A DNA stretch of 64,000 nt from Pseudofabraea citricarpa (taxonomy: Eukaryota; Ascomycota; Leotiomycetes; Helotiales; Dermateaceae). Location: contig JAPWGK010000021.1 in NCBI GenBank assembly GCA_029641185.1, positions 1 to 64,000 of the forward strand, read 5' to 3'. Shown here one piece after another: positions 12,897-24,975 of this stretch (positions are counted from its first letter, which is position 1; every line of letters begins with the position of its first letter). A program made the translations under genes and the position numbers. The notes beneath the pieces are model-generated. The model searched no databases and had not been told where the DNA came from. It saw only the letters and a program-made list of their open reading frames with translations.

Positions 12897-14340
12897 ATGT
12901 CGAATCCACAAGATATCGAAATGCAAGTTCCTGCTCCAGCGAAGTCATTGGCCGAATGCCAGCAGCGATTACAAGATCTCATGCTTGAGGGGATTTCAAA
13001 AGTCGATCGCGAACATGTCGATATTAGGCCAGTGCTCCAGGGCTTCGATCGGAGAATCCAGACTTGGCCGAAAGAAGATTTCTTTCCAGCTCTGGCATGG
13101 CTCAACATCACGACTGATGCAGTCACATGTCAAGATATCTACGAGTACATATGTAGAGTAATCGTCGTTCTTAACCACGACATGGTTGACAATGTGTCTA
13201 TGAATTATATATGGAAGGAGGTGGTTGCCCAAGAAAAATCTTCGTCATCAGAATCGGATTGTCAACGACCAGATCCAGAGACCGTCATTTCTTTACAGCG
13301 CCTTACCCTCGCAACTTTAGGCCTCTTGACAATGCTTTTCCATTGGACGTCACAATCATCCGTCAAACAACTCTCAGTCTTGGTAACCACGGCCAAAACC
13401 AACGCAAGGAAGAACCAGATGCTTCGAAGCGCAGTTGCAAGAGCTACTGGTAGCATGATCAGAAACTTTGATTGTCTTCCGTCGGCTATAGCACAAAAAG
13501 CAGACCAGACAAACCTACTATATCTGTCAAGCCTAAACCTGGCTTCCTTGGTAGATGTAGGAAAAATTCGAATTGAATGGACAGATCAGCTTGGCTCACA
13601 TCTTTTGTTTGACCCATCTTTGAGAACCCTAAAGCTTTTCAAATTTCCAAGCTTCTGCGCGACCATTGCTCAAAAATCCAGCTTGGCCAAAGTGTTTGAA
13701 AAGTAAGCATACTCAACTACACAGCGTCCTTTGATGTAGCCCTTCTGTGCTTGAGACATGCTTCTAATATGAGTGCAGTATACTTGCTGGCCACAACGAA
13801 GCCGATGATGATGACAAACCCGATGATGATATCGGTATGGAGACAAAGATTCAACAGGAAATACTGTTGTCATTAAGGGTGATTCTTGGCCAAACAAGAA
13901 AATCTCGGAAGCTGTTCCTGAGACAGTATTTTCCTATGATTGATGCTGGTCAGCGGGATAGGCTCCTCAATAAATTAGGCGGCTCTGGCAAATCACCGGC
14001 CATGAAATTGCCACCCTGCTACTGGCCGAAAACCCTCATTGGTGAGAACAAAAAGTTGAACGAGCAGGATGTTTACAACACGTGGACAGACTTTCCAATA
14101 CTCGGCAAAAGGCTATTGGTCTTGCAGACATGGAACACTCGACAACAGCCCAGTACTGTTCGGGACATATGGCGAGATAGAAGGAGTCCGGGTACATGGC
14201 TCGCATTCTGGGCGGTCCTTATCTTCGGAGGGATCAGTACATTGCTAACCATATTGCAGCTGGGAATCGCTGCTGCTCAATTGGCTATTGCTCTTCCACC
14301 TGCTAGTCTAAATAGGACCAAGCCAGCCTCCACAGCATGA
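12897..14340 (+). CDS. Fungal conserved protein with C-terminal membrane tail, function unknown
   Basis: Two exons, 12897-13702 and 13779-14340. The 76-base GTAAGC-CAG intron joins ...FEK to NILAGHNEADDDD. The ATG at 12897 (MSNPQDIEM) is the first in frame. The N-terminal two thirds are helical and unrecognised. An acidic stretch (EADDDDKPDDD) follows the intron. The C-terminal part has the pattern of a widespread but uncharacterised Pezizomycotina family: CYWPKTLIGENKKL, then LWRD-like DIWRDRRSPGTW and a hydrophobic segment AFWAVLIFGGISTLLTILQL near residues 228-255. This suggests a tail-anchored membrane protein. No catalytic motif is visible. The stop lies only 44 bases from the next start codon on the same strand. 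Confidence 0.75.
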
Positions 14341-14384
14341 ACCATACTGTCTTCCATTATATTCACACATCCTACACTGGTGAT

Positions 14385-15503
14385 ATGGCTTCCTCGCCAG
14401 TCAAGTTCGCCTATCTACGTCCAGATCCTAAGTACATATATGAAAAGCCATTTATTTTTGAAAGTACTACTTCCTACGATGTTCCAACGAAAACAAATAC
14501 CGCGAAGGACGATTACATAGTCAATTTGGAGAATATTCGAGGTAAAGAGTCCGGTTTCACATGTTTGGAGCATGGATTCCGCTACTTCGAACACCACTCC
14601 AAGATTGACCAATCAAACACTGACAACCACGACGCTCTTGGTTATGCTAGCGAGACCATGGAGTTATTGAAGAATGAATTTAACGCCGAACGAGTCATTT
14701 GCTATGATGTCAGGGTAAGTCTTCGATCGAAAATTCCAGTCGACGTTTTTGGCTCATGGTTCACAGCGTCGTTCAAGCGAGAAAGCTCGGGAGCACTTGC
14801 AAAAGATCACGGAAAATGCATACGAACAACCAAGAGTCCCTGCTCCTCCAGTGTATGCGGTTCATATAGGTATGTAACTTCTGTTTATGATAGCACTACC
14901 GCAACTGTTTAAGTGCTATCCCGTTGCTAAAGAGTTCTCTATAGATCACACAATACTAGGAGGGTTTCATCGCGCCCGACGACACTTCACAGATGACGAA
15001 ATCCACAAGTACCTCGATAGCGGAAACTATCGTATTCGTATTGTAAAGTGAGCATCTTGAGTGTGTAACCTCGGAATTCATTCAATTTATTAACCATTGA
15101 ACAGCACTTGGCGTCCCATCAAAGAGATTCAAGAATCCCCAATTGCGGTGTGCGACTATCATACTCTTGATGTCTCCGATCTTATAGAGACCGATCTCGC
15201 AAGCGAGACTTACGTTGGGGAGACATATAGTGTCACCTACAATCCCAACCATCGATTCTACTGGATAGACGGCCAAAAGCCGCATGAGTTGTGCGTTTTT
15301 GTTACGTTTGATTCGGATAACAGCTTTCCAAATGCACCTCTCACAAGTACGGGCTCTCAATCTCACCCCCACGTCAATGTAATACTAATGTATGGGTAAC
15401 AGCATGTGCGCATACTGCGTTCGAAAATCCCTTGGCACCTGCGAATGCTGCTCCCCGGGAGAGTATTGAAACACGAAGCTTGGTCCTAACCAAAATAAGC
15501 TAA
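14385..15503 (+). CDS. AsaB/CmcJ-family protein, putative oxidoreductase
   Basis: Five exons: 14385-14714, 14767-14869, 14945-15047, 15105-15346 and 15403-15503, total 879 bases for 292 residues. All junctions are GT-AG and keep frame. The family includes AsaB from aspergillic acid-type clusters and CmcJ from cephamycin synthesis. It is often annotated as hydroxylase/desaturase or methyltransferase-like; the reaction here is unknown. Family landmarks seen are KFAYLRPDPKYIYEKPFIF near the N-terminus, ENIRGKESGFTCLEHGF, the His-rich HIDHTILGGFHRARRHF, a W-R-P segment (TWRPIKEIQESPIAVCD), and the terminal CAHTAFENPLAPANAAPRES. The frame is also open from an ATG at 14337 overlapping the upstream stop; I prefer 14385 because the family homology begins there. 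A truncated relative lies at 24976-25498. Confidence 0.88.
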
Positions 15504-16255
15504 ACGGAGCAGCCTTGTTTCGACTCCAAATCAGGATAGGACTGAGAAGGTTTCTTTGAGACACATGTCCTATAGAAGTGATTCTATTGTTCTCTTATCT
15601 GCGCGTTACTAGTCAATTTGATTTGTATATAGCCAATTTATGATCGACGATGTTGTCTTATATGCCTCTCGAATCAGACTGTGACTTGGTCATTAAGGAG
15701 CATCATTGTTACACTGGCTTAGAAGATGCTTAGAAATGAAATACTGCATATGCTGTTACTATGACTTTCTTCTGTCACTTTCGTTAGTGAATCCTATATT
15801 TTTAGCCCAATCGCATACCAACCAACAAGAGGAGTGAAATCGGCAGGAGGTTCCCTTAGATATGCAGTAATCGTGATAGTAATAGAAATAGAGAATTATA
15901 GCTAATTACTTATCATGTACCAATTGAAATAGATTTAACCCACCCTCACTATCGAGTGCTATGCGGGGAAGCTCATCACGTAGCATGGGTTGTAGTATTA
16001 TGGACACATGCTTCATGCAACTACTATATGCAATAAGTCACCTGAATCTTTCTGCTACGTTGCAGGTTCATGTACCTCCAATTGGCTTCTGCGTGCTTCT
16101 CCAGCGAGCAAAGCGCGTTGGTGGCTGTGATTGGACTTCTGGACCTGTAGATGTGTCACGCCTGCCCTGCGGCTGTCAAGAAAACTTGATTATATTACCT
16201 CAGCGCATTCTCCCGTTTCGTTTGTTCAAGTCACAGAACGCACCGTTCTCCAAAT
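15504..16255. other. Intergenic stretch
   Basis: Moderately AT-rich DNA with no supported gene. It holds the 3' flank of the AsaB-like gene and the likely promoter of the small frame that starts at 16256. Confidence 0.5.
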
Positions 16256-16490
16256 GTCTTCCTACATCGTCAAACAGACACCAGCTGCAGTCACCAAGAC
16301 TGTTGACGGCCGTCCAAGCCCCGAGTCTTGGGGATCGAAGGCTACTCCACTGGCTGTCCAGAAAGTTCAGCCCTGGAGAGAGTGGGCCGAGCCCAAGAAC
16401 ATTCGCACCTTCAAAGCCACTTGTGGACCTCTTTATCCAGATGTCCGTCTTCAGCAACAACGCGATGAGCATGGCGGGGCTGGGGGATAG
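16256..16490 (+). CDS. Possible small protein of unknown function
   Basis: An ATG at 16256 opens a 77-codon frame: MSSYIVKQTPAAVTKTVDGR... ...VQPWREWAEPKNIRTFKATC..., ending GGAGG-stop. Base composition is more GC-rich than the flanks and residue use looks protein-like, but I do not recognise it. It may be a small mitochondrial or structural protein. An alternative is chance coding potential overlapping a longer + frame (15961-16512). The segment P-L-x-x-x-V-Q-P-W is loosely shared with the small frame at 25897-26136. Confidence 0.4.
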
Positions 16491-16797
16491 ATCTACATAT
16501 TCAAGATCCTGAATCGGCATGTATGTCGTCAACTTTAAGGCTCTTGCATGGTTTGCGCTAATTCGACAAGATAGGAGGGTTGAGAGAGGACGGTGGCTGT
16601 TATAGAGGACGAAGGATGACGGAGAAGATGGTGGGGGTTGCTTCTACTTCTTGATATTGGATACTGTACCATGATCATTTAATCAATAGCAATGACACTC
16701 TTTGCAAGGACTTTTAGTCCTCTATAAATACTACTTATTTCAAGTTTGGTGCAGATCAAGCTTGTGAATATGAATCTAAAGAAGACACGAAAGCCAT

Positions 16798-18474
16798 TCA
16801 GTGAATCTGATGCAATCTGAGTCGGATCTCTAGGCCTTCCTGTCGCACAAACCAGCTGTTCCAAGTATTCCAATCTGCCTTGAAAATCTCCATATCAAAG
16901 GACAAGAATAATGTCGGGACAACCTTATAGATCTCAAGTAAACTTAAATTTTTCCCGATACAATTCCGAGGCCCAAAGCCAAAGGTGAATTCAGACTGTT
17001 GCATCTTGTGAAGGCGCTCTCGGAACTCTTCTGCTGTTTCGTTTGATCGCTGAAGCCACCTTTCTGGCTGGAAAGTATCCGCGTCGTCTCCAAAAACTGC
17101 TTTGGAGCGATGCAAAACCCATGAATTCATTGAGATGAGTGTGCCAGGTTCAAAGAATGTTCCGTCCGGGAGACAGAGGCCAGAAGCTGGTACTATCCTT
17201 TCTAAACCTAGTCCGACAGGTGGGTGGATTCTCAATGCTTCTCTCACAACCACATCGAGATATGGAAGTTTCTGAGCTGATTTCCAAGAAACAGGTATAG
17301 AGAGTTTGCTGTCGTTCAATTCTTGCATCAATCTTGAATATACTAGCTGATTGCTGAGGACATAGTACAATATTGAACGCAAAGGGATCGCTATTGTATC
17401 GCTGCCGGCAACTACATTTGTGATTGCGTAACACCAAACAAATGTATCATTCACATCGTTTGGATAAAGTCGCTTCGCAGCAAGAAAACTATCTAAGAAG
17501 TCGGGCTGCGACGATAAAGGTGGCAAGTCTTGTGACTGATATTTGCCTTCCTCACGTCGTGTTATATGTCCGCGCACGAAGGCAGGAAAGATGAACTCGT
17601 CTTTACGACTCGGATGTGCTGTGCGAATGCGTGCTCTTAGATGGCCAAGCCAGGGCATCTGAGAGTTCTGCGTATGGATCAGACCTGCAATTTCACTCAA
17701 CACGTTGTGCGTGCTTATACTTACTGGTGCCTGTCTGTCCATACCTTCATCTACACTTCGCATCAACTCATGAAGATCTCTCCCAGCCTTCATAAACCCA
17801 AAAGACTCTCCAAAAGTAAGCTTGGTGATTACATCAAAGGCGACTGTGCTGTGGTAAGCAAGAGACAGTGTTCTTCTGAAAAGACAGCCTCACAGTACTG
17901 AACCCATTTGTCCATATGGCAAGCCTTTTGCATCTGAGAATTAGTGTGGAGTTCTTGTACGAACGCCAATATTACATCGTCAACCAGGGGTTCATATTTC
18001 AGCAATTTACTCATTTTATACTCCTTCGCAATTGGTTTTCGAACCTTTCGGTGGAACTCTTCGTCTTTAATCGTGAATAACATAGGCAGCTCATCTCCGG
18101 ATGCGAGCATTCGAAAAGCGTCATAAAAGTTTCCCTTGAAACAGGTCAGAGGTATCTTTGGTCTTTCGATTCTTCAGTACCTTGATAAAACCTCGATTTA
18201 TTCCGTATATTAGAGGAATTGCCTCAGGAGCTGCAATACTGATAGTGTTTGGTCCAAGCCGTACGAAAGGTCCGTGTTGGCGGTGTAACTCCACTAACGT
18301 GAGATGGTGCTTTCCCCTTCGCACATCTAAATATCGCCATAGGTCTGTAAAGTTGGAGAGGAAGTGTCCTGGAAAACGATTGAGCTCTCTAGTACTCCAT
18401 TTTCGTGCGAGCCAGATAGCTGCTAGGAGTATCAACAAACTCATGCCGTATGCTTGCAGGAATCGATTTTCCAT
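16798..18474 (-). CDS. Cytochrome P450 monooxygenase, pisatin-demethylase-like
   Basis: Three exons on the minus strand, 18474-18181, 18134-17894 and 17843-16798, giving 526 residues with frame kept across both introns (46 and 50 bases). An N-terminal hydrophobic anchor (SLLILLAAIWLA) predicts attachment to the ER membrane. Further landmarks in order: RFPGHFLSNFTDLWRY, GPFVRLGPNTISI, I-helix AGSDT near residues 324-328, ExxR as EALR near 380-383, PERW near 438-441, and the haem loop FGFGPRNCIGKNLSLLE with the ligand Cys near 473. All essential motifs are intact. The C-terminal WFVRQEGLEIRL fits the CYP57/pisatin demethylase-type clan. The substrate cannot be inferred. It is divergent from the NLR gene at 19160, and a diflavin reductase lies 44 kb away in the same window. 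Confidence 0.93.
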
Positions 18475-19159
18475 AGTTGAATAGGCAAATATCTACTTGA
18501 CAATGCAATATTTAGTTTGTCGCAAGCACAATGAGTCCCCGAGCCACCTTGGACCAAGTTTTTGTTTAGGCAGTTGACTATTAGACGTGAAGCTCAAAAC
18601 AAAGAGACTAAACCTGCTCACCGAGCCTCTTCCTGTCGATTCATTTTTTGTTAGGCTAGGTTTTCAGACCATCATGCGCGGCATAATTTATAGAGCCACC
18701 AAAATACTCATCTTTAGCTAACCCGAATATGGTCTTGCTTCTGATGATCTCATATCTTTTAACGCCCGGCCCGGGTGTAAGCTTCGTTCTCGGGCGTTGC
18801 TTGCAGGATGCATAAATTAGCGCCCATCGGGCAGAGACCTTGTGTCTACTTTTTCGGCTCACTATGCATATGCGGGTGAAGTGTTTGCTGGTATGGATTT
18901 GATTCCACCGCGAGTAACTATTACAATGACTGATTGCCTCATTTTACCCTTGCCTCGAGGGAGATAGCGAATCGGAATGCAGCTTCATCGACGGAACTCA
19001 TTGAGGGATTGTCTGCACTAGATTCACGAGAACACTGAAGACGTGCGGCTAGCCTGCCTCCAAATAGCGCCGAAAAGAAGAGAAGACACCAAGCCTCGAA
19101 ATACCATTTGACGGCATCGAAAACTACTAGCATTTGAAGATCTAGAGCCGACCTCAAAT
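18475..19159. promoter_or_regulatory. Shared upstream region of P450 and NLR genes
   Basis: A 685-base gap between two divergent starts, so promoters of both genes must lie here. It contains a GCCCGGCCCGGGTGTAAGCT-like GC-rich island near 18762. I cannot name a transcription-factor site with confidence. Confidence 0.4.
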
Positions 19160-22100
19160 ATGACCCAAGTAGAGTCTAGTATGTCTTCCACTGGTACTGA
19201 CGGAAGCAACACGACTGATCTCCTCAATACCTTGAGAAACATTGAGAAAGATGCATTGCAAAGATTGAAGGAACAACTGCACAGGGAGCGTGTGCAGGCT
19301 ATTAATGAAGGAAATTTCATTGAACAAATTACGATGCTACAGTCTCGACTATCTAAGTCTGGACCTAAGCAGCGGTTATTCCTCAGCCAAGCTAGCCTAA
19401 TAGGCATAAATTCCTATACATCGTTTCTGCTCGGTCTTCATGGGCTTCACAACCAAGCTGCCGCTCTTTGTGGTTACATAGTTTCTGCTATAGAAACAGC
19501 AGTAGAGTATATCGAGGTCAAATCCACGCGGCTTCGAGAGGAAGTCTTTGGACAAACATTATGTTTTATGGATGCTTGTTCCCAGGCCATAGGTGGTCTC
19601 ATTGTCCAAAGTCGTGAGGTTGTCTACACGAGTCGGATGCGCTCTACAGCAATACAGAACTATGAGCGTCTAATCAACTTCTTGATAGAAATTATCCTAT
19701 GCTTGGACAATATTTTAGGTGCGTGAACCTGTATGGACATGGTTCGAGTGCATTAAGGTATGCTAACTTAGACACAGAAAGTATCAACAATCCAAAGTGG
19801 GACAAGGTCCGAGACCTCCATCAACGATTCCTTAAAGGTATTGCTCAAGCATCTACCGACATCGCAAATTGTGCGACTCTTCTTCAACCTACACCTGCCT
19901 CGATCATGAGCGTCGGTCTAGACAATAATCTACCGGCACGTAAATCCGTTGTCAAGCTACCACCTAAGAACCCCAGATTCTGGGGTCGGGATTCCATACT
20001 TAAAGAGATGAGATCCAACTTGGGAGCAGACGATGGTTCTTTGACTGGAAGCGTCACGCTTCAGGGATTGGGTGGCATTGGAAAGACTTCTATCGCACTC
20101 CATTACGGTTATACAGAATCTCTACAATATGACGTAGTGCTTTGGATGTATAGTCAGACATCGATTGCTTTGGCACAGAGTTTTACGGAAGCTGCGCTAA
20201 AGTTACAGTTGGCTGGAGCTACTGGTAACGCGCACCTGCACAACAGGGAATTGATGAAGGACTGGTTTCGAGATACTAGTAAGTGGTATGAGAACCTTAT
20301 TGAAAGGTTGTTATACTGAAATAAAGGCGCAAGATGCTAAATATTTAGTGATTTTTGATAACGCAGAAGACGACAAGCTCCTCAGTGACTACTACCCGAA
20401 TGACCAAGATGGGGCAATTATCGTGACAACGCGGAAACCCAATTTTGGATACGACTTGACCGCAGCCGAGATTCGAGTACCGCCCTTCTCAGAGGTTGAA
20501 GGAACGGAGGCTTTGCTCAAAATGGCTACTTGGAATAGGTCTGTCCTAGCAGACGAAGAAGCTGCAGGGCAGATGAACAAAATGCTCGGTGGAATCCCTC
20601 TTGGCATCTCGCAGATTGCAGCGATTATGCGGAACAAAAGGATACCGATCAAGCGCTTCTTGGGACTTTATGAAGAAGACAAGAAACGTTGGCATATGGA
20701 AAACCCAAAAGGAGGCTATCACGCTGACTATGATCAAAACATCAATTCTGTCTGGAATGTGTCCTTCAACTTCCTTGCTGGCCATAAGGATGCCAAAACT
20801 GTCCTTGGTATTCTCTGTTTCCTATCTCCCGATATGATTCCACAGAAACTATTCAGCCAATGGGAGCCAGAGCACAGTCGTCCAAGAACCCTTGCACTAC
20901 CCTGCTGTCAAAGTTTTGCAGAGTAGGATTGTTAATCTGATATTTTTCTCCCAGTATACTGATTACATCATACAGTTTCTCGCAAGTTCAAGAAGACCTA
21001 CTGAATGATGGTCTCGTTGATGTCAATGGCGAAACAGGTGCATTCGCACTACATCGTCTGGTTCAAGAACAGGTGATGCCTAGTCATTTTCTTTAAAGTT
21101 CTTCGTCTTTCGTAGCTTCTGACTCTTTATAGTTTGAGAACTACATGGACTCAGCTGAACGTCAGCTGGCATTCGAGAAAGCCTCGAGGTTACTTCTAGA
21201 CGCTTGGCCACAGGCGTATTCAGGCCAACGAGTCTCTAATCAATGGCCGCAGTGTCAAATATTCATTCAGCACGTGCTTAGCTTGAACGAGCACTACCTG
21301 AAGGACGCTAAGTTCGGCGAGGGAAAATACAAGGGAATAGCAGAGTTTGCCGAACTCATGTCACACGTAAGCTGGTAGGTTCCCCTGTTATATTGATCAG
21401 ACTCAAGAACCTTACCCTCACAGGTATCTTTTCGAGGTTTCAGATTTCGATCATCTGAGCAGAGTCCTAAATGGTGGCCTCGAGTGTTGCGAAGAAATCT
21501 ACGACGAACCCTCAAAAAACATCATTTACGCTTTCCTTCATCACATAACTGGAACTGCAGAAGCGGGAAAAGGAAATTTTCTAAAAAGCGAGAAGTTTTT
21601 GCTGCTCGCAGAGAAGAGCCGTCGAAATAGACAGAATGCCAACCATATCATCGAAGACGACCTAGTCGCTACAGTCAATAATCTGGGACTTGTATATAAT
21701 TCGCTGAACCAGTTTGAGAAAGCCAAGACTTGCTTTTTGGAGTGCGTGGAGCTTCTAAAGCAGCGACCGCAGACACCCGATCGCGATATGACAATTGTTA
21801 TGTTAGATCACAATGTTGCCAGGTGTACAATGCAGGCTGGAGATGTAGAGAAAGCGCGGCCACTTTTAGAGGCGCAACATGCTTTCTATTTGAAATCCAC
21901 CAACTGGTGGATGCTCGCTAAGTGAGCAAATTTGTCTCATGGCGCGGATCTGATAACTAATAGGATGCGTAGCTCTCACTTCGTAATGGGCAATTTTCAT
22001 TGGATTCTAGGAGAACCGCAGCTGGCCAGATTCCATTACACAGAGAGTAAACACCTGCTGGATGTCAATAAAGCCAGTCATCACCCTCTCACAGCAGCAA

Positions 22101-22539
22101 ATGCGTTCAAGCTTGGATACCTCAAATTTCATGAAGCAAGGAAAAGCCCCTCGGCAACCACTGTGGAGATTCTCAGCAGTCTTACGATCAATGACTCGGA
22201 ACTTTTCAACCAACCACTGCTTGAAGAGGCAATGTAAATCCCTTCTAGAGCCCGATTATTCGTTGCGAGACTACTGACGTAACTAGTGTTCTTTTGGAGG
22301 GGGCGCTGAGCATTCTGGCTCTGCACCCAGCGATCCCATCAGAATCAGCTCGTGTTCACTACTTAATATCGGAGATCATGCGGAAGCAAGAACGCGCGGA
22401 TGCGCTGTCTGATTCCGAAGCACACGCAGCAGAAGCATTTCGTCTGATCACGAAGCACTGCGCAGATACTGGAATAAATATGCCGAGCAGAATGGGTGAG
22501 ACAGAGTATAACAATTTCGTTTCCGTAAAGACGAGATAA
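19160..22539 (+). CDS. NLR-like STAND protein: helical N-terminus, NB-ARC, TPR
   Basis: Eight exons resolve cleanly: 19160-19718, 19772-20278, 20334-20922, 20976-21072, 21133-21374, 21424-21921, 21964-22233 and 22287-22539. They total 3015 bases for 1004 residues. The N-terminal ~250 residues are helical and could be a signalling or effector domain I do not recognise. NB-ARC follows: Walker A GLGGIGKTSIA from residue 285, Walker B YLVIFDNAED near 359-368, the sensor-like GAIIVTTRKP and the GxP-type GIPLGISQIAA. A winged-helix-like segment and ALHRLVQEQ linker lead to tetratricopeptide-type repeats (TVNNLGLVYNSLNQFEKAKTCF). Such fungal STAND proteins are candidate non-self recognition or cell-death switches; that role is inferred. 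The third intron has a weak GTAGGA donor. An ATG at 19187 is an alternative start. Confidence 0.88.
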
Positions 22540-24062
22540 TGTTACTACTAAAGTAATACTAAGAACTGGGGTGGGGGTATATTTAACCTCTGTTTGGCCG
22601 TCTACGAGGTAATGGGTCCACCTCACCAATCACTTTAAACATGCGAAGCAACAGATGGAGACTCGGGCAGAATTTTAGCAGGTCATGGAAACTCCAACTG
22701 CTTCCGATAAATATGATTGAGACTCTCAATATTAAGAGGCGGCTGGAGGACGGGATATGACATGCTGTAAAGTAAATGAATTTGGGATATTGCATCAGAT
22801 TTGCATGTTCAACTATTGAATGCATGTTGCCGCATTGGTAGTTCATGTGACAGTTGGTCGACGAGGTTGTGGGAACAGCCCGTGTTCCATGCAGACTCTC
22901 GCGCGCGCTTTGTCTCTCGACTCATGTAGAGATACATGCGGGGTAGAACTATATGGGAGATATGAAGAATTTTGATACGAGTCCATGGGACAAATCAGAA
23001 CCCCGCCAGACTCGTTCAACTGTAGAATTTCGGCTCCGGGAACCACAACAAAGCCTCTACCGTTTGTTCGCTTGCAAGAATTGGCCGTAATGGCTCTGAT
23101 ATCAGCGATATCTTCTCAAAACGGCATTCTCTGGTGGAATCCTGACTGAGGGCCAGCTTACGAACCGATACAGATGCCGCGCGCGGATACCTGCGGATAA
23201 GTCAGAGGTACATTTAGTGTTTCACCGAGGCGGGGAAGTTATCAGCAAGAGGGGGGACTCGCACCTAGATTAGCAGCTGATAAGACAACTAAGATTAGGA
23301 GTAACAATAGGAAAACGAGGTAATATTATACCCATATTCCAGCCTACTTCCCCTCAGATTTGTGGATGAATTTGATTGTTCTTATTGGGAGTAAACACAC
23401 TTATGTCGATCTGCGCAAATTAGCGAGCTTCTCTGCCTTTCTGACAAAAAGGTCTGGATATCCGATATTAAAGCAGTATGAGATATGGTAAAACTGTGAT
23501 TTTATACCCCAAGATAATCTAGCACTATACTCCTCGCTGGTTGCTTCTGTTGATCAATCTGTACCGTGCATCCAGAATTGTAGTGCGTGCGGAAGGCTTG
23601 CTCCTGGAAGCTTTCCTCGTTCTGCCCTCTTTTTAAGAAATAGTATGGTTGTTGCGTGAATGACCTATAAACCTCAAAATCAGGCGAAAATATTCACTTG
23701 GATATGTTGATATCCGCAATTGTAAATCCAATGTTAATGTGATATTTTCGCAAGATAGCATAAAAGACAGACCGCAAGAGTGGAAAGGCTGTCCCAAAAT
23801 GCCAGAATTCTCACGCAAACGATCAAATATGATCTCTGACGCTTTTTGGATCATGTAGTTTTTTCGGCATTCGTTGAGTTATTTACCGTCCCTTCTACTT
23901 GCGGTAGAGAGTGACTGGTGTAATGAAGGCTTGAACCCGACCCTCCTGTGGGCTGAAACTGGCCCTTGATGAAATAGACGACCGGAATCAGATGCCGCTT
24001 GAGGATGATCGGAACAGCATCTTATAGGAAATCAAGCCAGAACCTGGAATCACCAGGCAATA
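22540..24062. other. Intergenic stretch without recognisable gene
   Basis: Scattered short frames on both strands show no conserved motif, splice structure or repeat that I can support. A short T/A-rich degraded part around 23260-23340 may be old repeat DNA. Confidence 0.5.
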
Positions 24063-24890
24063 TTATGGCAGAGGCGAGGAAGGTGTGACTAGCAGACCCT
24101 GTGTAATGCGCGATGCATGTTCGAACTTCGACGTTCGGGTTAATGCCATTTGTGTAGAAGTGTACGCCAGTTGCCAGTGAGCCGATGGCATATAGACTTG
24201 ATCCAAAGAAGATCCGCCGGCAGGGTGTGCTTCCAATAGATTCGACGAGAGGAGAGATTCCACAAATGGAAATTGAATACGGGAAACAACGAGTTCCAAG
24301 CCTGTCGCTTCTACCACATAGTCCGTGTGGATCTCGGGGCCAGGAAGCAAGATGGCAAAGGCAGTCTCTTCACTACATTTGACTTCTTCAAATTCCAATA
24401 CTGACAAACGATTCTCTTGTAACAGTCGTTGCAGCCGGCAAGCATTATCATACGGCATGGCATGCACCTATGTGGCCCATCTGCTACTCCAATTCTTCAT
24501 CAAGACTATCTGATCGTGTTCGGAATGACAGCTCCAACATCTTGCAAATATTGAGGCTGCCGAATCCAAAAGCGACTTCCAACTCGCAGTACCTTTCTCG
24601 GCCACTTGAATATCGATGGACAGCTACTGAAATAGATCCCTCCTTCCAAGAAAGTCCGAGCAGTTCTGTATGCCTTGCTGCTCTGCAAGCGATTTGAGCC
24701 TCTCAGAAAGCGTCATGAATGTGTCCGGGGGAGGAGGAATTTGCTCGAGATCTCTTGCTAGTATGTATAATGCGTATCGACGGAGATATGGTCTGGCAGA
24801 GTCTTGGACCTTGGGAAGCCGACCCTTGCGCTAGGTCCGACACCAGGCACTTCCTCCAGGCCTGACAATGCACTGTGGTAAGCGAATTTG
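24063..24890 (-). pseudogene. Decayed FAD/NAD(P)-binding oxidoreductase
   Basis: The minus-strand frame 24467-24063 reads EIHTDYVVEATGLELVV...PFVESLLSSNLLEAHPAGGSSLDQVYMP. This resembles the C-terminal half of FAD-NAD(P)-binding proteins (a 'D-Y-V-V-x-A-T-G' strand, then PF-x-x-x-LL-x-x-x-L-x-x-x-HP-x-G-x-x-x-D). It has no proper start. Upstream minus-strand pieces (for example ARDLEQIPPPPDTFMTLSERLKSLAEQQG, about 24690-24770) lie in other frames without clear introns. The N-terminal Rossmann motif is not intact. I read it as a relic; a related flavin N-hydroxylase origin is possible. Confidence 0.45.
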
Positions 24891-24975
24891 GACTGGGAGG
24901 AGGATGTAATGCTGAATACCAATAGACTACTCTGTGGATGGTGAGTAAGAGCGTCTGGAGATGCACTTGCGGCCA

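Noticed and set aside
23925..23960. GGGTTCAAGCC on the minus strand, resembling a tRNA B-box
   Set aside because: No T-arm stem, A-box or acceptor stem could be formed around it.
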